Of a stretch of 7,352 nt of DNA, positions 1-6,952 are shown in pieces. A program made the position numbers and the translations under genes. Below the pieces are notes generated by a model, which was not told where the DNA came from, did not search any database, and saw only the letters and a program-made list of their open reading frames with translations. The stretch comes from DAIRET01 sp036795455. Its GTDB lineage: Bacteria; Bacteroidota; Ignavibacteria; Ignavibacteriales; Ignavibacteriaceae. The number at the start of each line of letters is the position of its first letter. Position 1 is the stretch's first letter. The DNA is taken from the NCBI GenBank assembly GCA_036795455.1, contig DAIRET010000151.1, positions 1-7,352 on the forward strand. Direction: 5' to 3'.

Positions 1-632
1 GAAATAATGAACGTAAGAAGTATGAAATAAAAGTATGAATTTGAAAAAAGCTCTATTGCATTTACGAAAACAACCCCGTTAAAATAGTTACTTATAAAAC
101 CTGCAGTAACTATTAGCAACAGAATCCTTCTGCTCCACAAAGGTTCTATGAAAATTATAGAAATCAAAATATATACTGCAAAACCCGCTAAAAACCAGGG
201 CAACGAAACAATCAGAAAGCTATTGATTATTTCTACAGGGAAATAAATTCCTGCTATTATTGAAACTGCAATCGCATCAAATAGAAATACGAGTAACAGT
301 AATAACATTCCATAAAACTGCATTGTAAGCAATGTTTTATTTTTATCCATAGGAAGATGGAGCGATAGCTTTAATTTATTTTCATTTATTTCAGGAAAAT
401 ATTGGATTATTCCAAGTATCAAACCTGTTATCAGAGGAATATAGATCAGATCAATAAAAAACAGATCCTGGTAACAGATAGCTTTTGAATAAATACTTGC
501 AGCATCGAAGAACTTAAACTTATTCCCTATTGCTATCGAGATGCTGACTATAACAAGTAAGTTGATTAAGAAAAGAGCTGCGTAACCTGCTCTTACTTTT
601 AACCACTCTTTATATATTAATGATTTAATCAT
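1..632 (-). CDS. ABC-2-type transporter permease, 3' end cut by window edge
   Basis: An ATG at 632 opens a frame of 210 full codons with no stop before the left edge, so the gene is partial. The translation is that of an integral membrane protein. A short cytoplasmic, basic N-terminus (MIKSLIYKEWLKVR, the KEW pattern common in ABC-2 permeases) precedes hydrophobic segments at about 17-36, 57-78, 105-130, 137-163 and 170-190, with another starting near 200. A cytoplasmic loop NENKLKLSLHLPMDKNKTLL (84-102) between segments two and three resembles the RL..LP coupling loop of this family. The gene begins 9 bp after the ATPase stop; an AGGT seven bases before the ATG may serve as ribosome binding site. 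It would pair with that ATPase as a homodimer or with a second permease outside the window. Substrate cannot be inferred. Confidence 0.85.
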   Translation of the reverse strand, partial: MIKSLIYKEWLKVRAGYAALFLINLLVIVSISIAIGNKFKFFDAASIYSKAICYQDLFFIDLIYIPLITGLILGIIQYFPEINENKLKLSLHLPMDKNKTLLTMQFYGMLLLLLVFLFDAIAVSIIAGIYFPVEIINSFLIVSLPWFLAGFAVYILISIIFIEPLWSRRILLLIVTAGFISNYFNGVVFVNAIELFSNSYFYFILLTFII

Positions 633-641
633 AGCCGCGAC

Positions 642-1532
642 CTAATACTTTCCCGTTAAACCGATAAAGGCATCTTCAAGACTCATTTCAACCTGCTTCA
701 AATTGTTATATTCGACCCCGCTATTTTTTAAGTATGATTCAATCTCATCAACACCTGAAAAAGAATAAAGAGTAACTTTGTTTTTGATTACTTCGAAGTT
801 CTTTATTGTTTCGTTTTTTGTAAATGCTACATTTCCGTTTGTAACCTCAAATTTGTATTGCTTGAAGTCTCTCAGGAAATCCTGAATTCTCATCGTTAAT
901 AGAACTGTTTTATAATCAAGAATTACGCAATCGTCAAGCAAATGCTCAAGGTCTTGAATTATATGAGAAGTAATAAATATTGTTTTTCCTTCTGCTTTGA
1001 TATACTCAGCGAGATAATCAATAAACAACCTTCTGTATCCGGCATCAAGACCCATAGAATAATCATCAAGAATTAAAAGGTCAGGATTTTGTGCAAGCAG
1101 TAAACCGAGAGCGACCTGCGATCTTTGACCGCAGGACATTTTAGAAATTTTTTGGTTCTCGGTTACTTGCAGTTTATTCATCAATTCCCAGTAGGCTTCT
1201 TTTTTCCATCCTTTATAAAAAGCGGAATAATACTTTTCTATCTGTTTGATATTCATAAATGAATACTGAATATGTCCCTCAATCAAAAATCCAACTTTAG
1301 CTTTTGTCTGAGGTGAAAGATTATGCGAATCCTCCCCGAAAACGAGGCATTGCCCGCTGCTTGGTTCAAGAAAACCATTCAATATATTTATAGTAGTAGT
1401 TTTTCCCGTACCGTTTTTACCAAGCAACCCGAATATTGAGCCTTGTTTTATCTCAAAGTTCATATTTTCGAATACGCACTTCTTACCGTAATGATGAGTA
1501 AGATTTTTTACTTGAACAACTAATTCACTCAT
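642..1532 (-). CDS. ABC transporter ATP-binding protein with atypical Walker B
   Basis: This 296-residue cytoplasmic ATPase would power the permease encoded next to it. Walker A is GLLGKNGTGKTT (35-46). The Q-loop region is VGFLIEGH (80-87), with Glu where Gln is classical, as in several ABC-2 ATPases. The signature is MSCGQ (132-136) rather than LSGGQ. Walker B is LLILDD (152-157), so the residue after the Walker B aspartate, normally the catalytic Glu, is Asp157. The D-loop is SMGLDAG (159-165) and the switch histidine is His190 in ITSH. The C-terminal part (about 205-296) ends in MSLEDAFIGLTG, typical of ABC-2 drug-, antibiotic- or sodium-type exporters. The ATG at 1532 lies 12 bp after the lipoprotein stop and has only a purine-rich AAAGAAAG upstream, not a clear Shine-Dalgarno. 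The permease follows after 9 bp. Direction of transport and substrate are unknown. Confidence 0.93.
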   Translation of the reverse strand: MSELVVQVKNLTHHYGKKCVFENMNFEIKQGSIFGLLGKNGTGKTTTINILNGFLEPSSGQCLVFGEDSHNLSPQTKAKVGFLIEGHIQYSFMNIKQIEKYYSAFYKGWKKEAYWELMNKLQVTENQKISKMSCGQRSQVALGLLLAQNPDLLILDDYSMGLDAGYRRLFIDYLAEYIKAEGKTIFITSHIIQDLEHLLDDCVILDYKTVLLTMRIQDFLRDFKQYKFEVTNGNVAFTKNETIKNFEVIKNKVTLYSFSGVDEIESYLKNSGVEYNNLKQVEMSLEDAFIGLTGKY

Positions 1533-1544
1533 TTTTTTCTTTCT

Positions 1545-2639
1545 TTACTGGTATCCAGGGGTTGACTTAGGTAAAATTTCCCAATCCAAAAGTCCGTCAT
1601 TCGTATCTACGCCCGGTTCGCGTCTTTGCATCGACTGACCGCTGTATTTTGGCGGACTAAGACAATAACTTTTATCGACTCTTGAATCAAGTGTTTTCTT
1701 TGTCGTATGTCCTGATTTATATTGAATACCGTCAACAATAGTTTCAATCTGAATACCATCTTCCCAAACTGAATCCCTACCATCTGCAAGAACGATAACA
1801 TCAGCAACAAGATTTATTAGAAAATCAACAGTTCGGTCCGAACGAATATTAATCAAATTTGAAACATTCGGGTTATCAAAATCAGTTGAAGAATACTGGT
1901 TATAGAATTCCCAATCGGCACTACTTAAGTCTATACTCGACGCAATAGTTTTCCGATGATCAACAGCGGTTTGTGCTAATACAAGAAAAGTATTTGGATA
2001 AAACGGGTAGTTCTTTTCGCCGGGTGAGCCGGGGAATTTGAAAATATATGTAACTCCATCAATGCTACCTGTATTCCCTTCATCAGCACCTGGTCCAAGT
2101 CCATCAGAATTGCCCGAAACGCGGGTGATAATAAATCCATCAAGATATTTTACACTATCGCTGTAATTGTATAGTTCTATATACTGGTCATAAAAGAAGT
2201 ACAAATTATTTAAAGGACCACCGGCATAAATTTCATTTATTGCAATACCTGTATTTGAAATTTGCTCGGCATAAATTGTATCGGAATAAGGAATATCATT
2301 TATTTCAATTTCACGAACTGTACCTACCAAAAGAATATTCGGATTCAAAGGGTGCGGCATTCTTATAGAAATTGAATATGTGGAAGCCGGTACCCCGCTG
2401 AGATCGAAATACCCGTTCCCATCCGTTATTTTAACGTGAGTTCCATATTCACTTACAAGAATAACCTTTGCATTTGCCATAGGAATAAAATGCGGAATCG
2501 AATCTACTAATGAAGTATCTCCTAACGCTAAAACTGAAATTCTTCCTTGCCCATCAATTCCAACCGGCGGTTCTTCCCGGCAACTGAAAATAGCAAAAGC
2601 TAATAGAGTAATGAACAAAAATTTGCTAATCTGTTTCAT
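1545..2639 (-). CDS. Outer-membrane-type lipoprotein with carboxypeptidase-regulatory-like and lamin-tail-like (DUF4876-like) domains
   Basis: This 364-residue protein starts at the ATG at 2639, directly after GGAGG. The N-terminus MKQISKFLFITLLAFAIFSC is a lipoprotein signal with Cys20 as the likely lipidated residue. Residues about 33-125 look like a carboxypeptidase-regulatory-like sandwich (ANAKVILVSEYG, ITDGNGYFDLSGVPASTYSI). From about 131 the sequence carries lamin-tail-domain hallmarks: IAINEIYAGG, DQYIELYN, VKYLDGFIITR, and at the end SMQRREPGVDTN, LLDWEI and a final TPGYQ resembling the W...TPG ending of that fold. This architecture matches what I recall of DUF4876 proteins of Bacteroidota, which sit beside TonB-dependent receptors. 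A Gly/Asp-rich loop lies at about 178-194. The gene overlaps the receptor by 14 bp, so the products are probably made together. It may act as a surface lid or ligand-capture partner in place of SusD; that role is inference. No enzyme motif is visible. Confidence 0.85.
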   Translation of the reverse strand: MKQISKFLFITLLAFAIFSCREEPPVGIDGQGRISVLALGDTSLVDSIPHFIPMANAKVILVSEYGTHVKITDGNGYFDLSGVPASTYSISIRMPHPLNPNILLVGTVREIEINDIPYSDTIYAEQISNTGIAINEIYAGGPLNNLYFFYDQYIELYNYSDSVKYLDGFIITRVSGNSDGLGPGADEGNTGSIDGVTYIFKFPGSPGEKNYPFYPNTFLVLAQTAVDHRKTIASSIDLSSADWEFYNQYSSTDFDNPNVSNLINIRSDRTVDFLINLVADVIVLADGRDSVWEDGIQIETIVDGIQYKSGHTTKKTLDSRVDKSYCLSPPKYSGQSMQRREPGVDTNDGLLDWEILPKSTPGYQ

Positions 2640-5619
2640 CTTTACCTCCAAAGAAGCTGTCGATTGACATACTAAACTCTATTCCGTAAAATAGACTTGG
2701 ATTTCTTTGATCTTCCGTTTCATTAGTTCGTGAACTATAATACCTTCTAATTGCAGGATCATCAAAGAAATTGTTTACATAAAAAGAAATCTCTGCACCT
2801 TTGAATAACGACTTACTCATACTAACGTTAAACAACCATTTATTCGGTTTGATTTTAATTTCTTCGTCGAATAGTCTATCTAATCTTTGATCTTCGTTCA
2901 GTTTTTCCCAAACAACAGGAATAAGGTTGTAATTCTGATTTCTCTCAAAAACAAGTTGTTCGGCACGAACAGTAATCCATAAACCGAGTGCAGGCAGAGT
3001 ATACTTTACATAATAGTTAAGTTGGAACCGATCATTCCATCTGCTGCTGCTTGGATATGTCCAACCTATTAAAGTATCTACCGATACACCCGGAACAAGG
3101 AAATTCGGGTATTGTCCTTTTGATGAATCAGGGTTTGCACCATAAGAAAAACCGTTACCCGGATTATCAACTCTGTTATAAGAGCCGGTAATCTGGAAAT
3201 CCATGTTCAACTCTTTAATACGCGCTGTCCTTAAAGTAAATTCAAGTCCTTTACTGTCGGATTTTCCCCAATTCTGCGAAATAGAGTATGTGTCGATATA
3301 ATACACGGATGTCTTTCCGTTTGATACTGTTGTTGAAAAAACAGGAACCGGAACTCCCCATGGGTCACCTCTTCGCAGCTTATAGTAAGCTGATGCAGTT
3401 ATACCGAATAGATTAAAGAATTTATGGTCATAAGCAAATTCAAAAATTGTTTCCTTATAACCGCGTAATTCAGGTACTTGCAAATCATACCTAAAATGCT
3501 GAATAACCGAATCAACCGGGTTTCTCCATTTAAATACTTTTTCCGGAGGATAAACAGTAGACATTGGTGGTGATTTAGTTGAGTTTCCCGCACTGAAACG
3601 AATTTGATTAACTTTCGATAAATAAAGCATCAGGTTTATCCTCGGATTAAAATATGAGCCTTGACGTGATTTAACCAGATCACCATCTCCCCATAATCCT
3701 TTTATATTAAATGCAAAAGGGCGGTACATTTCATACCTGAATCCGAGCATGAGGTTAAAATCGCATAAGAAATGTCCTGTAATTTTATCCTCTACATAAA
3801 TGCTTGTTAATAATTGTCCTGGTATATCATCAAACTTGTATGGTCTTCGTCCAGCATCAGAACCATAGTAACTTAAAAGAGTATCAAAGATTACTCCTTC
3901 TCCTGTATTCACATTATACTGTGGGTCAATACCGATAAGGAATTTATGTATAAAATCACCTGTATAGAAAATCTTATTATATTCCAGTCTTGCACCAATA
4001 GTCCATTCTATACCTTTTGTTTCTACTTTCCCGATATAACTTGAAATTGTATCGCCCATATAAATGACATACTCAGTATTCAACCTGGATTTCATTGTGT
4101 TTTCGCGGCGTATTGTAGTGAATACATTGTAATCTATTGCAGAAACACCGTCATCAGGTTTGTATTTACCCCATGAAGAAAGTGTTAGTGTGTATCCTCT
4201 GTTATAATTTCTTGTTTGCTGCATATCCCCTTTAACTTCTTCTTCATCATGGATACTCTGGTACATTACTTTATTATTAGTCATCAAAGAATTATTAAAG
4301 AAGTTTGTTGAATAGACTAACTGCCCTGTGATTCTCGAATACTCGTCCCCGGTTTTTCTAACATCCCGTTCGCTTTGTGCAAAGTTGAAATTGTAATTCA
4401 ATGCACCTTCACCAAGATGAATTCCACCTCCGAGGTTTCCTTCTTGTAAGTCTGGATTGTTCTTTATTTTTAATCTGTTCGGAGATTTACCTATTTTTGT
4501 TTGTACATTTATAACACCCGCCGTAACGTCTCCATACCGAACACTTGGCAGACCGGTAACAACTTCGATCATATCTATATTGTCTGCCGGGATTGTACGT
4601 AAATCTACACCACGTCCTAAATTTGAATTTCCAAATTTGGACCCTGTTAATCTTTCAAACTGTAAATTAGCATTATTTGAGACAGGAACACCATCAACAA
4701 TTATCAATGTTCCGAAAGCTGTTAGTGCGTCGCTTTCATCACCCCGGACAGCAATTTGTGAAGTTTTACTTAACCCGGGATTATCAGTTTTTTGCACACC
4801 GGGAACAAGGTCAAGAACATCCTTAATACTTGATGCCTGGTAATGTTCAATTTCTCCGCTTGTAATTGTTGTTTTAGTGTTAATATCTTTCGGCAAAAGC
4901 TCTGTAGTTCCGACAACTTCAATCCCGCCAATCTGAAAAGCAAGCGACTTCAGTGTGAAATTCAATTCGAGAATTTCGCCTGCTGATATTTTGATTTTCT
5001 TTGAAACTTTTTCATAACCTACGAAAGATATCTCGAAAGTATACTGCCCTGGTTTAATATTCTTTAATTGATAAAAACCTTTTATATTGGATGCACACCC
5101 GATTTGCAGTTCCTTAATCATTACATTTGCGCCCATCAGGCATTCACCGCTTTCGTCGGTAATGAAACCTTTAATACCGCCAGTTCTTTCGTTTACTCTT
5201 GTGGATTTTGCAAGAGCAACTTTACCGGCTTCATACTCAAAGAAACTGATGCTATGTGGTTCTAAAATTTTATCAAGAACATCATATAGAGGTTCATTTT
5301 CTATATGACAATTAATCCCGTTAATTTTGAGTATCTGGTCATCATATGCAAAGTTAATATCCGTAACTGTGGTAATTTGTTTTAAAACCTCTGCAAGTGA
5401 CTCGTTCAAAAATGAAAACGAAACCCTTGAGGACAAACACGACCTGCTTTTTTCAACAGTTTTACCTTGTGATGAAAAATTAAAATCCATTATTTCTTCT
5501 TCAACTGAACTACCTGTTGTAGAGTCCACAGTTAATATTCCTTGTTGAAGGAAAACGTTCTCCGAACTCAAAAGAAAAAATATAATTAAAGTAATAATTC
5601 TTTTCGACATTAGTTTCAT
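2626..5619 (-). CDS. TonB-dependent outer-membrane receptor with STN signalling domain
   Basis: This 997-residue protein imports or senses a ligand at the outer membrane using TonB energy. It has a hydrophobic signal segment (about 8-20), then a polar, acidic stretch to about residue 65. An STN domain spans about 66-138 (FLNESLAEVLKQITT, later EPLYDVLDKIL) and would contact the FecR-type protein. A carboxypeptidase-regulatory-like beta-sandwich lies at about 146-222 (GGIKGFITDESGECLMGANV, then GFYQLKNIKPGQYTFEISFVGY). The plug runs from about 232 to 375: IEVVG, ASSIKDVLDLVPGVQ, IAVRGDES, IIVDGVPVSN, IDMIEVVTGLPSVRYGD, AGVINVQTK. The remaining 600 residues are the beta-barrel. The last strand (LFYGIEFSMSIDSFF) is followed by seven polar residues instead of ending on an aromatic residue. 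Four cysteines (61, 104, 160, 175) lie before the plug, unusual for this family. STN plus the sigma/anti-sigma pair makes this a transducing receptor. No SusD gene follows; an overlapping lipoprotein gene does. The ligand is unknown. Confidence 0.96.
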   Translation of the reverse strand: MKLMSKRIITLIIFFLLSSENVFLQQGILTVDSTTGSSVEEEIMDFNFSSQGKTVEKSRSCLSSRVSFSFLNESLAEVLKQITTVTDINFAYDDQILKINGINCHIENEPLYDVLDKILEPHSISFFEYEAGKVALAKSTRVNERTGGIKGFITDESGECLMGANVMIKELQIGCASNIKGFYQLKNIKPGQYTFEISFVGYEKVSKKIKISAGEILELNFTLKSLAFQIGGIEVVGTTELLPKDINTKTTITSGEIEHYQASSIKDVLDLVPGVQKTDNPGLSKTSQIAVRGDESDALTAFGTLIIVDGVPVSNNANLQFERLTGSKFGNSNLGRGVDLRTIPADNIDMIEVVTGLPSVRYGDVTAGVINVQTKIGKSPNRLKIKNNPDLQEGNLGGGIHLGEGALNYNFNFAQSERDVRKTGDEYSRITGQLVYSTNFFNNSLMTNNKVMYQSIHDEEEVKGDMQQTRNYNRGYTLTLSSWGKYKPDDGVSAIDYNVFTTIRRENTMKSRLNTEYVIYMGDTISSYIGKVETKGIEWTIGARLEYNKIFYTGDFIHKFLIGIDPQYNVNTGEGVIFDTLLSYYGSDAGRRPYKFDDIPGQLLTSIYVEDKITGHFLCDFNLMLGFRYEMYRPFAFNIKGLWGDGDLVKSRQGSYFNPRINLMLYLSKVNQIRFSAGNSTKSPPMSTVYPPEKVFKWRNPVDSVIQHFRYDLQVPELRGYKETIFEFAYDHKFFNLFGITASAYYKLRRGDPWGVPVPVFSTTVSNGKTSVYYIDTYSISQNWGKSDSKGLEFTLRTARIKELNMDFQITGSYNRVDNPGNGFSYGANPDSSKGQYPNFLVPGVSVDTLIGWTYPSSSRWNDRFQLNYYVKYTLPALGLWITVRAEQLVFERNQNYNLIPVVWEKLNEDQRLDRLFDEEIKIKPNKWLFNVSMSKSLFKGAEISFYVNNFFDDPAIRRYYSSRTNETEDQRNPSLFYGIEFSMSIDSFFGGKDETD
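2645..2649 (-). promoter_or_regulatory. Strong ribosome binding site inside the receptor's 3' end
   Basis: GGAGG sits five bases before the ATG at 2639 and lies within the last codons of the receptor gene. It selects that ATG over the in-frame TTG at 2651, which partly precedes the Shine-Dalgarno sequence and would spoil the lipoprotein signal. The placement suggests translational coupling of receptor and lipoprotein. Confidence 0.8.
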
Positions 5620-5625
5620 GGGCAA

Positions 5626-5630
5626 TCCTC
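5626..5630 (-). promoter_or_regulatory. Ribosome binding site that fixes the receptor start
   Basis: GAGGA lies six bases before the ATG at 5619. That ATG is favoured over an in-frame TTG at 5625, which would overlap the end of the Shine-Dalgarno sequence, and over a third candidate, the ATG at 5610. Confidence 0.7.
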
Positions 5631-5631
5631 G

Positions 5632-5650
5632 TTTAAGACCACACCTTAAA
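5632..5650 (-). repeat. 6-bp perfect inverted repeat in the fecR-receptor gap
   Basis: TTTAAG and CTTAAA arms (5645-5650 and 5632-5637) flank a 7-base loop directly between the anti-sigma stop codon and the receptor ribosome binding site. The stem is AT-rich and has no T-run after it, so it is not a convincing terminator. It could be a small RNA hairpin that tunes receptor translation or transcript stability, a protein operator, or chance. Confidence 0.35.
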
Positions 5651-5652
5651 GA

Positions 5653-6741
5653 TTAATTAATAACAACTTTACGACCAATATGGTCAATTTTAACATCCAG
5701 GGTTAAACTGATTATTGAAAATATTTGATCCAGCGAATCAGTATTAAAAGTACCTGTCAGCCTTTTCTTCATAATAGAATCATTTTGAAAAACAACCTGA
5801 AGATTGTAATATCTTTCTATTTCAGCCATGGCTTCTTTAAGCGGAGTATGAATAAATGAAAACCTATCGTGCCTCCAGGCAAGAAAATGCTTTAGATCAA
5901 CTCTTACTGGTTTACTAAACCCGTTACTCTCTGAAAAAGAAATCATTTCCCCTTTGTTTAAGTCAATTCCTCTTTCGGAATTTTTCATAAAAGTTTTTAC
6001 ACTTCCTTTTGTTACAACTACGCTCACCTGCTCATTACGGTATTTGATGTTGAATTCAGTGCCTGTAACAACAGTAACTGTGTTACCCGATACTACTTTG
6101 AACGGTCTGTTTTTATCAGGTGTAACCGAAAAATATGCTTCACCGATTAATTCAACTTCACGGGAAGTCTTTCCGAATACATTCGGGTAGATTAACTTAC
6201 TTTCGGAATTCAAATAAATAATAGTTCCATCAGCAAGCGGAAAAGTTTTTCTTTCTCCTTTTTGCGTCGTTAATTCAAAATACTTTACTGCAATTTCTTT
6301 TACTGCCGGTACAACCGGTTCTTGAGTTACGGGTTTATAGTATTGCATTAAAAATGCCAAACCGACAGTGATGAACAGAATTGCGGCTGCTCTTACAATC
6401 CAGCTATAATCTCTTTTCAGTGAAACCGATTCTTTTTCAACTACTTTTTTCTCCTGATTTGATTGTTTTGGAGGGATTAATGATTTAACTGCCGGACAAT
6501 TATTCGATACTTCGATTTTTTCACGAATCAATTCCCATTGTTCTGAAGGTTCCGGTAATGGAGGAACTTTGGATGAACCTATCTTATCCCACAAAAGTGC
6601 AAGATTTCCGAATTCTTCTTTGTTGGCTTCCGATTCGTACAACCATTTCTGAAAGAACTCGTTTTCCTCCGGACTAACCTCGTTTTTAATAATCCGTATT
6701 AAAAACTGGCTATCCAGTTTTTTAGGTATATTATTTAACAT
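5653..6741 (-). CDS. FecR-family anti-sigma factor, single-pass inner-membrane protein
   Basis: This 362-residue protein fits the usual length and layout of Bacteroidota FecR-type regulators. Residues 1 to about 65 form a helical cytoplasmic N-terminus (LIRIIKNEVSPEENEFFQKW, then a WDKIG segment) that would bind the sigma factor. A proline-rich and charged linker leads to one membrane segment at about 114-133. The periplasmic FecR domain spans about 158-250 and shows the family patterns FPLADGTIIYLNSESKLIYP, GEAYFSV, PFKVVSG and TGTEFNI. Residues about 290-360 (FSFIHTPLKEAMAEIERYYN, then LTGTF) form the C-terminal DUF4974 STN-like domain. The ATG is supported by AAGGA nine bases upstream (6751-6755). 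It follows the sigma gene after 211 bp and precedes the receptor by 33 bp. It would relay receptor occupancy from the periplasm to the sigma factor; whether it inhibits or also activates cannot be read from sequence. Confidence 0.95.
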   Translation of the reverse strand: MLNNIPKKLDSQFLIRIIKNEVSPEENEFFQKWLYESEANKEEFGNLALLWDKIGSSKVPPLPEPSEQWELIREKIEVSNNCPAVKSLIPPKQSNQEKKVVEKESVSLKRDYSWIVRAAAILFITVGLAFLMQYYKPVTQEPVVPAVKEIAVKYFELTTQKGERKTFPLADGTIIYLNSESKLIYPNVFGKTSREVELIGEAYFSVTPDKNRPFKVVSGNTVTVVTGTEFNIKYRNEQVSVVVTKGSVKTFMKNSERGIDLNKGEMISFSESNGFSKPVRVDLKHFLAWRHDRFSFIHTPLKEAMAEIERYYNLQVVFQNDSIMKKRLTGTFNTDSLDQIFSIISLTLDVKIDHIGRKVVIN

Positions 6742-6770
6742 AAATTTTTTTCCTTATACCTATAATACAC

Positions 6771-6796
6771 AACGGATTGAGTTTTGTACTATGTTC
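6771..6796 (-). promoter_or_regulatory. Candidate ECF sigma promoter upstream of the anti-sigma gene
   Basis: On the minus strand a GAAC (6796-6793) is followed after 18 bases by CGTT (6774-6771), resembling the GAAC / CGTC-type -35 and -10 boxes seen for many ECF sigma factors. The spacer is slightly long for that class. It would place a transcript start about 25 bases before the anti-sigma start codon, compatible with the AAGGA ribosome binding site there. If real, the neighbouring sigma factor would activate the anti-sigma, receptor, lipoprotein and ABC genes as one unit. The match is short and rests on eye inspection only. Confidence 0.22.
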
Positions 6797-6870
6797 ATAT
6801 AATACTTTTTTTTCTGTGTTGAATTCCTGGCATTTTATAACAATGTCATTTTGCAGATTAGGTATCATAA

Positions 6871-6878
6871 CAAATCTA
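6871..6878 (-). promoter_or_regulatory. Possible Bacteroidota-type -7 promoter element
   Basis: Read on the minus strand this is TAGATTTG, an exact match to the TAnnTTTG consensus used by the housekeeping sigma factor of Bacteroidota. No clear TTTG/TTG -33 element lies 19-21 bases upstream; the nearest TTG is about 28 bases away. In AT-rich DNA an eight-base match with two free positions is not rare, so this is a weak candidate for a basal promoter of the fecR-type gene and those after it. Confidence 0.2.
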
Positions 6879-6952
6879 AAACCTTATTTAAACTTAGTCT
6901 GAATAACAATTATATGCAAGTATTCGCTGAAAAATTTTGACAATTAAAAAGA

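Larger units (their letters stand above)
6742..6952 (-). other. 211-bp AT-rich intergenic region between sigma and anti-sigma genes
   Basis: This is the only sizeable non-coding stretch in the window. It is AT-rich and has no convincing open frame and no stem-loop followed by a T-run, so I see no terminator after the sigma gene. On the minus strand it holds a match to the Bacteroidota -7 element (TAGATTTG), a candidate ECF promoter nearer the anti-sigma gene, and the ribosome binding site of that gene. A weak AGATT/AATCT inverted repeat lies at about 6856-6878. A gap this long between fecI-type and fecR-type genes suggests a separate, possibly autoregulated promoter for the downstream genes. 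Confidence 0.6.

Noticed and set aside
1607..1810. Minus-strand 67-codon frame inside the lipoprotein gene
   Set aside because: Alternative frame of the lamin-tail-like region; the lipoprotein frame is intact with its conserved ending.
3399..3593. Minus-strand 64-codon frame inside the receptor
   Set aside because: It is an alternative frame within the barrel-coding region, where the receptor frame is intact.
4457..4843. Plus-strand open frame of 128 codons
   Set aside because: It lies antisense inside the receptor plug region, whose motifs are clear on the other strand; its product has no recognisable domain.
5068..5548. Three plus-strand open frames of 65-73 codons
   Set aside because: All are antisense to the STN and carboxypeptidase-like domains of the receptor and overlap each other; no domain support.
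5954..6190. Plus-strand open frame of 78 codons
   Set aside because: Antisense shadow of the conserved FecR domain.
6913..6943. TTGTCA and TATAAT boxes just after the sigma stop (minus strand)
   Set aside because: They look like sigma-70 boxes but are about 23 bases apart, too far for a functional pair.
6901..6952. Possible terminator after the sigma gene
   Set aside because: T-rich and A-rich runs are present but no stable stem precedes them.
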